Below, piece by piece: positions 13,101-25,515 of a stretch of 64,000 bases of DNA (position 1 is its first letter; every line of letters starts with the position of its first letter). The notes under the pieces are model-generated. The model did not search any database. It was not told the DNA's origin and saw nothing but the letters and a program-made list of their open reading frames with translations. The translations under genes and the position numbers were made by a program. Origin of the DNA: Gonatopus flavifemur (Eukaryota > Arthropoda > Insecta > Hymenoptera > Dryinidae). The stretch is from assembly GCA_018340375.1 (NCBI GenBank), contig JAFFJZ010000003.1:7626001-7690000 (forward strand). Direction: 5' to 3'.

Positions 13101-13771
13101 AATTATCCCGCTTCGAGAAGGGTGGTGTCATTTCAATCGATAAAAATCAGCTCTTAAAAAATGCATACTTTATATATTTGATTTTAGCAAAGACTTCATG
13201 TCAGTAAATAAAACTACTGATGATCATGAAGTAATCAGTCTTACGACTGGTTTGATGAAATCCTCCAACCCTGTCTATTATCCGCTAAACGCTTAATTTC
13301 TACATATCTACGATAACCCTTGTATAATTTGCTTCATATAACTTAATCTAGGTCTACCTTTGCGAGTTTTCGATAAACTATCATGCCTTTTAATGTGTGT
13401 CCTATCAGATTACTTCTTCTTTCCATGGCATGTTTCAAAAGACTTGTTTTTTCATTTACCTTCTCAAGTACTTCTTCATTTTTTAACTTTCTCTGTTCAC
13501 TTTATTCAAAAACTTCGAGTCTTCGTTGGTCCGTTTTCCAAAAGAAAAACAATATACAAATACTTTGATATCTAGTAACTACATGAATCATTTTGTATCT
13601 GTACCAAGTATTGCAACCAGTGAAAGTGATAATATCATGTTTCAAACATAAAAAGTAATGAGAATTTCAAATGTGTCTAGTAATTTGGCCAGAGACTGTA
13701 ATACTCGAGCAGCAGTTGACTAAATCTGTCGTGACCTGAGAGCTTGATTCTATTTCAACGTTACACACTCT
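10181..13771. other. Gene-free stretch with traces of dispersed repeats
   Basis: No frame shows protein resemblance. Segments at about 11238-11310 (gtcaccaatttactatctttt then ttttctccgtgta) recur in diverged form at about 42185-42232 and partly at about 11590-11612, so a low-copy MITE family is scattered here. Otherwise nothing was recognised. Confidence 0.45.
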
Positions 13772-13940
13772 CTAAATCTGAATTAGTAGAATTCAACTGC
13801 AAATCAGTTACAAGTATACCACTAAACCACTATTGAATCAGTCTCTATTCAGTATTCTATCATCGCACGGTTCCTGATTCAACAGTTGTTGTAAATATAC
13901 TTACAACTGATTGGCAGTGAATTCCTCTGATTCAGATTTA
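13772..13940. repeat. 169-bp foldback element
   Basis: The arms are about 40 bp. The left arm, 13772 to about 13818 (taaatctgaattagtagaat then gcaaatcagttacaagtata), pairs with the right arm, about 13895-13940 (atacttacaactgattggca then tctgattcagattta). The loop is about 75 bp and non-coding. It is probably a MITE. Confidence 0.65.
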
Positions 13941-15059
13941 AATAACATATCATATCTTTTCCTACTCATTTTCATTCGCCCCATTATTCAAGTACATTAT
14001 CCACAAAAGTGAAGGTGGTCAAAATCGGACAGAGTCAACACACATTCACTTTGAATCAGTAGAATTTCAACTTCATTAGTTTAAATCGTTTCTTGTACTG
14101 ACATAACAACATGCGTTACGAAACTTACGCATATTTAGAATTGTTTCCACTGGAAAGAATAATTTAACCAATCCAATCACGACGCTATAGTGATGTGCAA
14201 AAATGTCTCGAAGATTACTCTTCGTATGAAAATTATATATCCAAGAAAAATACAGATATAGCAATAACGCACAGCACATACGATTACGTTCTATATAATT
14301 AAATTATTAATCATTCACACACAATTAAAAAAATCCCCTGAGGATTTCCGTTATATTCTTGCCTCAATATCGAAGCGATATTGATACGATCTCAGAAGAA
14401 AAAACCTGTCTTTCGTATGACGAAGGTGATATCGCAAAAGTCATTCATCATCGTATTAGATGAAGTAATATCATTGCAATTTGCTGAACAATTTTTTTTG
14501 CGATGTCATATTTATGAAATACGAGTGACAGGTGCTTCAGGGCCAATGGATTGTCATTTTTCAGAGTGCAGGGTGACTTTACGATAAAGAAAATGCACGA
14601 ACGGAATAACAAAAACTAAATTCAATTCGACGATAATACTACGCTGAACAAAAAGAGACACATTTATTGGACTGGCGAGATAGTAGTTGATTGTAAAATT
14701 GAAATATTCAAATACAAAAAAGCGAATGTAAAAGGGAAACCATAGTTTCTTCACGAATCATAAAATATTGACCTGAAAAGAAAGGATCTGCACATAAAAA
14801 TAGATTCCGCTATGGAATCGAGACAACGTCGATATGATTCCTATCAACCGAACAGGGGAAAACCCACCATAATTTTCATATTGCACTCAAAATAACGAAT
14901 TGACACGTACCTCTCAAAGACCTCCCTAGGGTTGAATATGAATGACCTCGAGGAGAATGAATTTATTCCAATCGGAATCTCAAACGTTACTTTGATGAGT
15001 CTGAAAATGTTTCTTATCGAGTCTTTACGCAGAGAGAACTATCTAGTGAGAAGTCTCAT
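13941..15059. other. Gene-free stretch, nothing recognised
   Basis: Only short frames, and no repeat structure above background. Confidence 0.45.
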
Positions 15060-15190
15060 AATTTATTGAGAGGTCACACTGTGTTATATAAATTATAAAA
15101 CTGCTTGACTCGAAAGATTTGAATCCCGAGTGGAAAAATTTCCACGATATAAATTATATATAATTTTGAGAATTCTTCTACTCGGGCCCT
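15060..15190. repeat. AT-rich repeat with attatatataatttt core and CCCGAGT/ACTCGGG ends
   Basis: The block cccgagtggaaaaatttcc, taaattatatataattttga, ttcttctactcggg forms an inverted pair around an AT core. Similar blocks occur at about 32690-33010 and 44640-44735, where the core is followed by ttgaaaattttctctac or ttgaaattttttccattcgag. It is interpreted as a dispersed, non-coding, MITE-like family. Confidence 0.5.
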
Positions 15191-16254
15191 GAGCGTTGCC
15201 CATGGTATCATTTCGATCCCAAAATTTCAATCCAACCTGAATACTGAATAGAATTCAGCTTCAACCTTCGAAAATTACCTTCGACTTTCGGAAATTCAAT
15301 AAAGGTTCCAACTTCTTGACATCTTTTCAAGTATATCATTTTATATCATTTCTCATCAATTAAAAAAATTCTTAACAAATAATTTTCTCCGAGTTGACAA
15401 TATTCTGAAAATTTTGTGCAGTGCAATTTCAACCCCGATGAAAGGAATAACAGAATTCGAAGAAGCTATGAACAAAACTTGCGTCAAATGACCCAAACAC
15501 AAAATTGACACAAAATTTCAAATCAAGGTCTTGAAAAATAAAATGGGTTCCCTAAACGATGGAAACTTTGCATAAATTTAGATAGTAAATTTTATATACA
15601 TGCTTTGAATTACATATACTTTCAAATATCTATTATTATCTATCCCTGTTCATGTAAATCATGTTTTTTTGCATAACAGTGGAATAATTGCATTCTTTTG
15701 TATTGCATTTCATACATTCGATCATTTACATGATATTTGAAGATTACCTAGTATTTGATATATGCAAAAAGAGTCGATTATGAATGAGGTTTTGCATTGA
15801 GCTTTTCATAAAGAAAATAACGTTTTCAATCTATACAACATTCCAGCCAAAAGTTTTTCATGCACAACAGAATATTTGATTTCTTTGAATTACATCCCCT
15901 AGATTGATCGTCAAGCTACCAAAAAACCATCGCAAAAAGCGATCATGCCAAAAGTATTCCCTGGAAATCCATATGTCAGAATTCACTCTCAAAATAATTT
16001 CGATTGGGGTTGGAACAATCTTCTGTTCATCTTAATTGACAATAACATTGTGAAAATTGTGCAATCATTAATTGTTACAAGCTCTTTATCAATTTTTGAT
16101 GAACAAATACTAAATTGACCCTGTTCTGGGTACAATAATTGAAATTTCCTCAAAGGAATGGAATCTTTGAATCTTTGAGATCAAAAAACTGTTGGAAAAT
16201 TCTTATGCTCTCTCTTCGGGTTCATGAAAAATATTATTGTTTACGCGCAGTGGG

Positions 16255-16500
16255 GCCTCAAATTTGCTTGAAACCCAGGATCCAAGAGTTTTTGAGGTCG
16301 CTAATTACAGAATCGTTGTCAAAATCTTGAAATTCAGAATGGCGAATCCAATGTGGCGGTCAAAAATGCAAAAGTTTATCGGATTTCTTTCTAACTCATC
16401 GGTACCCATGGGTTTCTAAGATCGCTGATCATGAATCTCTTATCAAAATTACAAAGTGGTGGATCCACTATGGCGAACAGTAATTCTGAAATTCAACGAA
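16255..16500. repeat. Two diverged copies of a roughly 125-bp tandem unit
   Basis: The words agtttttgaggtcgctaatt, ttgaaattcagaatggcgaa, tccaatgtggcgg at about 16288-16360 recur in altered form as gggtttctaagatcgctgat, attacaaagtggtgg, atccactatggcgaac at about 16410-16480. The series gtttttgaggtcgct, aatc, atggcg resembles a tandem repeat type I recall from other invertebrate genomes; that is recollection, not a search result. Confidence 0.45.
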
Positions 16501-16884
16501 TTTTCTTCAAACCCCATCTACTTCCTCCAATGAATAAAGTGACGGAATTGAATGATTTCACAGAACATTGCTCAAAACCACAAGTAGATTCCATTAAAAA
16601 ATTAAACTGGAATCCATGCGATTTTCATTCTATGGAATGAAATGCGGTGTAAAACTGATAAACTTCCCAAAAATTCGTATCTGATATTTCAAACATTCAT
16701 ATCCGATTTAACACGGTAGAAAAAGGGAAATCTAGCTAGAATCCATAAAAAATTTGTTTCAGTCTTGAGTTGTATGTGCAAGTTTGGAATATTAGATAAA
16801 AACTGATGAACAGATGGTCAGTTTTGAACCTCATTTTACTATACAACTAGAAAAATGGTTCACTCAAATATGAAACGACTAGAT

Positions 16885-16920
16885 TATTGGATACAATGAA
16901 ATATTTCATTGTATCCAATA
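16885..16920. repeat. Perfect 36-bp palindrome next to the satellite
   Basis: The left half, tattggatacaatgaaat, is followed immediately by its exact reverse complement with no spacer and no mismatch. It lies about 85 bp before the satellite array. It could be the collapsed arms of the MITE family seen at position 1, which also contains caatggtatc-like words, or a recent palindromic junction. Confidence 0.8.
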
Positions 16921-17005
16921 GAATTCAACTGGAGTGGGCTAGGAGGATTGCGAGATTCAGGTTAGGGAATGAAATGAGAGGGGGGAGATATTGGGAGGAA
17001 GAGGA

Positions 17006-19395
17006 TATCGTATCCTATCGTATCCTATCGTATCCTATCGTATCCTATCGTTTCCTATCGTTTCCTATCGTGAGCTATCGTATCCTATCGTACCCTATCA
17101 TTTCCTATCGTATCCTATCGTGAGCTATCGTATCCTATCGTACCCTATAGTATCCTATCGTACCCTATCGTTTCCTATCGTTTCCTATCGTATCCTATCG
17201 TACCCTATCGTGTCCTATCGTTCCCTATCGTTTCCTATCGTATCCTATCGTGAGCTATCGTATCCTATCGTACCCTATCGTTTCCTATCGTATCCTATCG
17301 TACCCTATCGTATCCTATCGTTTCCTATCATATCCTATCGTTTCCTATCGTATTCTATCGTTTCCTATCGTATTCTATCGTATCCTATCGTATCCTATCA
17401 TATCCTATCGTTTCCTATCGTATCCTATCATACCCTATCGTATCCTATCGTTTCCTATCGTATTCTATCGTATCCTATCGTATCTTATCGTACCCTATCG
17501 TAACCTATCGTTTTCTATCGTTTCCTATCGTACCCTATCGTGTCCTATCGTTCCCTATCGTTTCCTATCGTATCCTATCGTGAGCTATCTTATCCTATCG
17601 TACCCTATCGTTTCCTATCGTATCCTATCGTACCCTATCGTATCCTATCGTACCCTATCGTTTCCTATCATATCCTATCGTTTCCTATCGTATTCTATCG
17701 TTTCCTATCGTATTCTATCGTATCCTATCGTATCCTATCATATCCTATCGTTTCCTATCGTATCCTATCATACCCTATCGTATCCTATCGTTTCCTATCG
17801 TATTCTATCGTGAGCTATCGTATCCTATAGTATCCTATCGTACCCTATCGTTTCCTATCGTTTCCTATCGTGAGCTATCGTATCCTATCGTACCCTATCG
17901 TTTCCTATCGTATCCTATCGTACCCTATCGTATCCTATCGTACCCTATCGTTTCCTATCATATCCTATCGTTTCCTATCGTATTCTATCGTTTCCTATCG
18001 TATTCTATCGTATCCTATCGTATCCTATCATATCCTATCGTTTCCTATCGTATCCTATCATACCCTATCGTATCCTATCGTTTCCTATCGTATTCTATCG
18101 TATCCTATCGTATCTTATCGTACCCTATCGTAACCTATCGTTTTCTATCGTATCCTATCGTGAGCTATCGTACCCTATCGTATCCTATCGTACCCTATCG
18201 TTTCCTATCATATCCTATCGTTTCCTATCGTATTCTATCGTTTCCTATCGTATTCTATCGTATCCTATCGTATCCTATCATATCCTATCGTTTCCTATCG
18301 TATCCTATCATACCCTATCGTATCCTATCGTTTCCTATCGTATTCTATCGTATCCTATCGTATCTTATCGTACCCTATCGTAACCTATCGTTTTCTATCG
18401 TTTCCTATCGTATCCTATCGTTTCCTATCGTATCCTATCGTGAGCTATCGTATCCTATCGTACCCTATCGTATCCTATCGTTTCCTATCGTATCCTATCG
18501 TGAGCTATCGTATCCTATCGTACCCTATCGTATCCTATCGTATCCTATCGTTTCCTATCGTATCCTATCGTACCCTATCGTATCCTATCGTACCCTATCG
18601 TTTCCTATCATATCCTATCGTTTCCTATCGTATTCTATCGTTTCCTATCGTATTCTATCGTATCCTATCGTATCCTATCATATCCTATCGTTTCCTATCG
18701 TGTCCTATCATACCCTATCGTATCCTATCGTATCCTATCGTACCCTATCGTATCCTATCGTACCCTATCGTTTCCTATCATATCCTATCGTTTCCTATCG
18801 TATTCTATCGTTTCCTATCGTATTCTATCGTTTCCTATCGTATTCTATCGTATCCTATCGTATCCTATCATATCCTATCGTTTCCTATCGTATCCTATCA
18901 TACCCTATCGTATCCTATCGTTTCCTATCGTATTCTATCGTATCCTATCGTATCTTATCGTACCCTATCGTAACCTATCGTTTTCTATCGTTTTCTATCG
19001 TTTCCTATCGTATCCTATCGTAAGCTATCGTATCCTATCATATCCTATCGTTTCCTATCGTATCCTATCGTACCCTATCATTTCCTATCGTATCCTATCG
19101 TGAGCTATCGTATCCTATCGTACCCTATCGTATCCTATCGTATCCTATCGTTTCCTATCGTATCCTATCGTAAGCTATCGTATCCTATCATATCCTATCG
19201 TGTCCTATCGTATTCTATCGTCTCCTATCGTACCCTATCGTATCCTGTCGTATCCTATCGTACCCTATCGTATCCTATCGTATCCTATCGTATCGTATCG
19301 TATCCTATCGTACCCTATCGTAAGCTATCGTACCCTATCGTATCCTATCGTACCCTATCGTATCCTATCGTATCCTATCGTACCTTATCGTACCT
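17006..19395. repeat. Satellite of about 239 units of a 10-bp motif (TATCCTATCG)
   Basis: Units are TATCCTATCG with variants TACCC, TTTCC, TATTC, TGAGC, TAACC and TGTCC in the first half. The second half is almost always TATCG, sometimes TATCA. The 10-bp register is kept from end to end, so I see no indel that is not a multiple of ten. Larger blocks recur: the pair tttcctatca-tatcctatcg followed by the same series of variants appears at about 17321, 17661, 17951, 18201, 18601 and 18771, which shows amplification in segments of roughly 170-400 bp. The long + strand frames here (for example 18160-19023, repeating SYPIVSYRIL) are by-products of a stop-poor repeat. The flanks are unrelated AT-rich DNA, with a purine-rich run just before the array. 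Confidence 0.95.
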
Positions 19396-20933
19396 TTATA
19401 TCGTCACGGAAATATTAGTACTCGCTTTTCAATAGATTACTAATGATTTTGCAGATTATCCAGTAAAAAAAAATTGCCTTAAATTTAATTGGAATGTTAT
19501 GAGGTTTTTTACATAAACAATTTAATCGATTACTCCACATGGTGTTAAATTCAATAATACAATATCATCAATCCTCAATGCTCAGTCCTTCATTATTCCT
19601 GATAACATATTTGTGGAATTTAATGAATAATCATTACATTTCAGTGAGAATAAGTTGAAATTGAGAATTTTTTTAAAAGTGTGGAGTTATTCGAAGTGAA
19701 TGCTAATTTTGCCGATCGTTGAATGCCATTATTATGTATTGAGTGCACGTTCTTTGTAGCGAACTGGAATGCGCAAAGACTCAGAAATCCGGGAACTGGA
19801 CACTCTTTTCAATAGAGTTTTTTATCAAATTTTGATCAGACTTACCATGGAACTCAATAAAAACTTGAAAAATTCTTCATAGAACAGAATCGATTCTGTA
19901 AAGATCGCCAACCTCTACTTCTCTTCCGCTCTTTCACAAGAACTAGGAATTATTTTCAAATCACAGGGCTGAAATTCACGGAGAAATTCTTGAGAAAACA
20001 GCATAGAAGTAGCTATCAAAGTTCATACCCACTAAAAGGATTTGGAAATTCCATACTCCATTGACTTCAATATATCGACGAAAGTTATACCTTTTCCTTC
20101 TTAAAAGCTTCTATTCTAGTTTACTTCTTTCTACAAAATCTCAATATTATAATATTTTTACGAATAAAGTTTTTTTTCCGAAGTACACGGTAGTTGTTAT
20201 GATGATACTAAAAACGTCACGATACGGTATCGGGAGAGAGTAGAGGGAGAAGGGGGAAAAGAAGCAATTGCGTAGGGAATTGGGATGGAAGAGCCGTTTG
20301 AATACGGAGGAAAGGATTTATAAACATCACGTTCTGACAATGCGAGTAGTTTGCCATCGAAGGAACTGTAAGAGGGAGGGAACATTCAATAATGTTGTTG
20401 AAATAAAACGATCTGGGGTAGAAGCTTTCACAGTTTAGCTGACGATTTCCCATATGAAGACAATCTTCGATATATTTCTAGTTCTTGCTAAATATTGCCA
20501 TTTATAGTAGATCTATTAATATATCCAATCCAAAATAAATCTCAAGTGAACTAAAATTTTACATACAATGATCATAACTTCAACAATCAATGCTCCAGTT
20601 TCAATTACTAATTTACAAGTTTTGATAACTCACCGCACATTTCTGAATTCGATTTTATAGTTGGCTTCATCTACTAACAAATTTAGAACTCTTCGAATAG
20701 AATTAGAACATAAAAGTGAATGAAGGCTTTGTTTTTGAAAGAACAAATACATACGTTTCTTTTCTTTCGAATATTAAAAACCTGAAAATTTCAAGGCAAA
20801 TGTCAATTCTCATAAATCATTAACATTAACATTCCATTTGTTGTGATTCTCCAATCGTGATGTTTTTTTTTAGCACTCCTTAATGGTCAACCATGGGTCA
20901 TTCGAATCCTACGTATTTTAAACTACCTTGATA
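19396..20933. other. Gene-free stretch, nothing recognised
   Basis: AT-rich, with a purine-rich run at about 20230-20265 (gggagagagtagagggagaa). Frames on both strands are short and overlapping. Confidence 0.45.
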
Positions 20934-21175
20934 TACTGAAAAAAAAAAAACTGTAAAAAATGATTGGAATTTTCCTATACGCGGCAACCGGAAAATTCCG
21001 AACATGGGATAAGAAATCAATTTTCCATAAATTAGACTGAAAATTCCAAACTTTACGGGATTTTTACTATCACTTTCCAGTAAATTTCCAGAAAAATATG
21101 GAAAATTTTCAACACATTCCCAGAAGACATTGTTCAAATATTTATCGATCAACATTGATATAACAAAACAAAGAA
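20934..21175. repeat. Second copy of the ttacgggaaattt-type repeat
   Basis: This block is related to 1585-1777: tatactgaaaaaaaa at one end, then gaattttcctatacgc, aaattccaaactttacgg, gatttttactatcac, ccagtaaatttccag. It has no coding capacity. The boundaries are approximate and the far end is not clear. Confidence 0.45.
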
Positions 21176-23985
21176 AAAAGAAAGTTTGGCTTCTATGAAT
21201 TTTCAAGCACTTGAAAATTTTCAACAAGAAATATAATGAAAAGTGTGTTTTTCTGTAGAATAAAATATATCAAATCACAACGAAAGAACTCGGAATACTT
21301 TGATCTCCGTATATCAAACCCGTTCAAGTGGAGAGAATGAAGTAGTAATAAATAAAATTCTTTCATTAAAATGCAAAATTATAAACTTTCAGCCTCGAAA
21401 TCAACCAACCAATTTGAACCAACTCTCATTTTTGGACTGGGCGCAAATGACTCGTGGTTACCATTTAAGAATCAGTGATATATTCGAACAATTTCGAAAC
21501 GTTCAAACAAATACCTTTGGTTTTGCAATAAAGAAACACTGAAAAAATAAAACAGATGCTTCGACTACATTTTATTCCTTTGCAAACAGGATTGCAGTTA
21601 CTCGTCAGTTTTTTTTCTATGTAAATGTATTTAAATACAACCTCGTCCGCAACGTGGGTTAATTTTCAAATTAAAATTATTCATCAATTTGAGTATTAGA
21701 ATAACAAATTGAAACATAAGATCAATTAAGCTCGGTATGAATTTAACATGTTTGAATATTTAAAAATAAGCCAGTCACTACATTACTGAAATAAAATAAA
21801 TATAAATTTGTTGAATATACACGATAGCATACAAAAAAGAATTGATATTCGAAAAGGGTTTGTTGGATCACAGTATGCGTTTTGTACGATGGAAGTGTAA
21901 CGTAGAACGTAACCGATGCTATGATTGAAAAGTAATAGTGTATCGTATATCAATTTGTGGTTAGGCTGCTATTAGGGCGTTGCGTTACATGAATGTTCTA
22001 ATGCACCACGTAATACATTTACTACCAGATGATAATTCGTCGAATTTTTACGGAAGCACATGTTTTTTCTGTAGCTTTATGTATTATTCTCAACTTACGC
22101 TTAAATTATTCCCCGTAGGCTCTGTTTTTAAGTACCACTTGTACTGGTGTTTATATAATCTAAAGAACACGAACTATCAAATTAGACGATCACTCATTTA
22201 CATTAGTAGTTTTTTTACCAAATATATTTATATAAAATTGTTTTTATTATCAATTCCAGACGTTAAATAGAGTTGTGTATTATTCCAACGTGAATAAAAA
22301 TAATTTTTATTCCCAGTGCAAGGACAGAGACTGGATTGATATCTACTAAGCATTTTGCAGTTTCTTGTGTGAATCTTCGTGTGATTTTCATTTAAATTAG
22401 TTAATTTCGGTTAGCGACGGTTGGGGAGCGATATCGAATCGAATTTCTCGTCGAAACGATCAACGTCGGCCCCAACGGCCCCCTAACAGCAAAATGTTGA
22501 GCAAATATGCATCAAATTGTTGAAAACGTACAACAATAACAACATTCGAAGCAATTTGCGTCACCAAATGCGCAACAATATGCTGTAAATCTAGGATCTT
22601 AGCTTGAATTGTTATCGTGTTGCTATAGGAAGTTGCTCGGTTTAATGAAACTCTCAACATAAAACTCTTACATAAAACTTGATAAACAACGTAAGAGCGA
22701 AGATTGCACAGCAACTTTTGTTGTATGGGTGGCACCCTGGCTGCCTACGCCGAACCAATACTGGACATTTTGACTTCTTTTTCGCGCGTGATTTTGTACC
22801 TACGTTTATATAAAGGGCATTGAACCGTGCAACCGAATGAAATAAAAATAAAATACCCTACTACTATTATTATCCTCCAACAATTTTGATTAGTTTGGAA
22901 TTGATACCTATAATTATTTCGAAGGATAACGTGATCTTGGTATCCCTATAATTCAGATATTGTAATACTCTTTATAATTTATTAGAAAGCAATCTACAAG
23001 GGGAAAAAAACCTTGCATCAATCGGTTCGTTCTGGCTTTCCCATAAATCTGCTCGTACATAGAGCAGATAATGAAGTTAAATGAGGCAATATTGATGATG
23101 AAATTCCATACTGAATACATTTTGATTATGAATAATGACCAAAATTCTCGATGTACTGGGTTTATTTGAATGTACAACGAGAGATCTCTAAAACCTGCTC
23201 GATAACCAATCGTTTCGAGTTATACGCATGTATAAAGTTAAGAACATTCTAGATATTTTTATTCCAACTTTTCAAAGATGGTATTGAATTTTTACAAGAT
23301 TGTATGTTATCTTACAGTTGTTTATCGAACTCCCACAGTAATTGTAGCAGGAAATTCCTCGACACGAGTCTTCAATTATCAATTTCTAAAAATATCGGAT
23401 CTCTTCGTAAGTTTGATTTCATATAACGTGTCAGAAGTGAAATTCCATCGGATTGCATCACTTCTGCGTACACGTACTTTCAATATCCATCTATTCACTG
23501 TCTATCAACATGAAATGCACTGCGATACGTGAAAAATCCACTTTTATACAACCGCTGCTGTGTATATTTGCTAAATTTCCACTAAAATCCTGCCCTGTTT
23601 ATCATAGAAATATATTTTCCAAGTATATTCATTTGATTGAAATCGTACGAGCATTATTTACAAATCACACAGAAACCGTGTAATTCGATAAAAATACTGT
23701 TCGTTGTTTCAAATGATAATATTATCATTATTATCATGTACTTTTGATTTCCTGTTAGGTGCACGTTTGACGTAATATCATTCTTTGTACACCCCGAATC
23801 GAAAAATTTGGACAGTTCTTGTCTATTTTAGTCTGAATCTCTCCTGGGCCACTTTCATTCGTTGGAGGAGAAATTCAAACTAAATTTATGAAAAAGTACT
23901 GTTTTTATCCGCATTATTCAACAATCAGGACAAAATCAGTCTAAAAACGAAATATGAGCACAAAAACCGTTCAAACTTTTTCGAC
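21176..23985. other. Gene-free stretch; possible LTR-like relic at about 22400-22890
   Basis: Most of it is featureless AT-rich sequence. At about 22400-22890 the base composition changes, with gtcggccccaacggccccct at about 22465. A TATA-like tatataaagggc at about 22808 is followed 30 bases later by aataaaaataaaatac, an arrangement seen in LTRs of retrotransposons. I found no matching second LTR, no primer-binding site and no gag/pol reading frame, so the LTR reading is weak. Confidence 0.3.
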
Positions 23986-23989
23986 CCGG

Positions 23990-24203
23990 GACTGGAAAAA
24001 ATATTGATTTGTCCTTTCTTTATAAAATATTTATTTGTAGAAATTGAATTTTCAATCAGATGCAAAAACTAGAAGACCAATTTATTTGGGACAAGCATCC
24101 CATTATTCGATTCGATTCAATATTCCATTAATCCTAAGAAATATTTTATGGAGAGAGGACAAATAAACTATTTATTTGGATGAAACAAATTTCTTTTTCA
24201 GTG
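23990..24203. repeat. MITE-like element ending in TTTCAGTGTA
   Basis: The left end gactggaaaaaatattgatt, with gtcctttctttataaaatat, pairs with the right end atatttta, gagaggacaaataaac, gaaacaaatttctttttcagtg. A flanking TA follows at the right. It is one more member of the group of elements with CACTG-type termini in this window and has no coding capacity. Confidence 0.55.
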
Positions 24204-24789
24204 TATATAAATCAACTGTGATGACAAAACTTTGAAATACCTGATACTACGAAATTGGCAGTAGAAAATTTTGTGTTAGAAATAAAACGGTTGAATCACA
24301 GTAAATAATCAAATCGACAGATCTTCAACGCAAACCTCAAAAATTTTGTTCTAATTTCATACACAAATGATTTCAGATTTCGAGTAGACTATTTCAGAAA
24401 CGTACGTATTTGTTTCTTCCCAAAAGATTCCATTCTAATGAACTATGTGCAACATTACATTCTAGAATTTGAAATTCCATTACTGGTTTGTGAACGGAAC
24501 CATTCTTGCATCAGTTTGTTTCTTGTCAAATAAATCAAACAATTGAAAATTCCAGGGCTCTGTACTGACACGTGTACAATCCCAGGCGGAAAAATTCTAC
24601 AGAATTGCAATGGAATTCATGTCAGGAATACATTCTATGCAAATTGTATGAAATTTCTATAGGAACTCTATCAAAAATTCATGTAGAAAGACACGATTCG
24701 ATAGAAATTCTGCCAAATTTTTCCATCTAAGATACCAGCACCGACGTTTCTGAAATTCCAATCCTGGGCCTCACGTTAGACGACGTTGC

Positions 24790-25070
24790 TGTTATTTTAA
24801 TACTGCTCTCTAAATCTGGAGGAGTTAAAAATCACTCATTTCACTCTACCAAGTCTCAGAAGTGAGTCAGTCCGCTTCGGAAGGGATTTTCACTCGTTAC
24901 GAGTGGACTCCCACTCTTTTAGACTAAGAAATTCACTCTATGATTGGAGTGGTGGTGAGTTTATAACCTCAAACCTTGGATTATCACTCCAAAAGAGTGG
25001 AAATTTCACTCGAAATTTCGACAGGCTCACTTTTGGCTGGCTAAAGAATGAAATACCATTCTAACAGTTT
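24790..25070. repeat. Dispersed repeat of cactc/gagtg palindromes (copy 1, uninterrupted)
   Basis: Multiple gagtg/cactc words make nested inverted repeats (ttttcactcgttacgagtgg, tatcactccaaaagagtgga, ttcactcgaaatttcgac). The same sequence in reverse orientation, split by a 905-bp insertion, lies at 43256-44455. This intact copy shows the empty site, with the word aacctca at about 24964-24970. Confidence 0.7.
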
Positions 25071-25087
25071 TAGATCTCCGTAGAATT

Positions 25088-25231
25088 GAGGGAGAAAAGA
25101 GGGAGCGGTGGATATTACGTGGGACGACGGAGAAATGTCCGGGCCGTTTTTTCGGGCGGACATTTCTCCATTGCCCCTACGCTGCTTCTCCATCGGGCCA
25201 CGCTGTATCCACCGATCCCTTTTTTCTCCCT
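25088..25231. repeat. GC-rich 144-bp foldback element with flanking GAATT
   Basis: The outer arms gagggagaaaagagggagcg, gtggata pair with tatccac, cgatcccttttttctccct. An inner pair, ggagaaatgtccg / cggacatttctcc (about 25130-25171), encloses a T-rich loop. GAATT flanks both sides (25083-25087 and 25232-25236), consistent with a short target duplication. The composition is much richer in GC than the surroundings. It is probably a MITE from a different source. Confidence 0.7.
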
Positions 25232-25374
25232 GAATTTCACCGGGAGGCGACGTAGGTGTCCTGTGCGGGTAGCCCTTTAACAGTTTTCTTTATTTCCCCA
25301 CTTTGACAACGGCACTGTGTCAGTATAAATCTCAGTCTGCGTCAATAATGCTATCCATGTATAAATTTTCACAT

Positions 25375-25515
25375 AACCCTGGTGTAAATTTCCGCTCGCC
25401 GGAAGTGAACTTTGAAATAAATGAAGCGTCAAATGTTTCAATTTCTGCTCCTTTTGTTTCATTTACTCTCCCGCGTCGCTTCATACCCTTCTCACGCTCC
25501 CATTTTCACTAGGGA
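25375..25515. repeat. Dispersed element with CCCTGGTG...CACTAGGG ends (copy 1)
   Basis: It is shared in the same orientation with 53829-53990: aaatgaagcgtcaaatgttt, caatttctgctcctttt, cgcgtcgcttcataccctt, ctcacgctcccattttcact. The termini ccctggtgtaaatttccgct and agcgtgagaagg-side tcccattttcactaggg are imperfect inverted repeats. No coding capacity. Confidence 0.6.

Noticed and set aside
17006..19395. Interstitial telomeric repeat
   Set aside because: The G-rich strand reads CGATAGGATA. It contains TAGG but not the insect TTAGG repeat or any variant I know, and the strict 10-base unit differs.
16991..19435. Long + strand reading frames repeating SYPIVSYRIL (up to 287 codons)
   Set aside because: They are the translation of a 10-base satellite that has few stop codons in any + frame. 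Three frames are open at once, there is no other protein content, and they end with the array.
22400..22890. Solo LTR of a retrotransposon
   Set aside because: A TATA-like box and poly(A)-like signals are present, but there are no TG...CA ends, target duplication, primer-binding site or second LTR, so it is kept only as a weak note.
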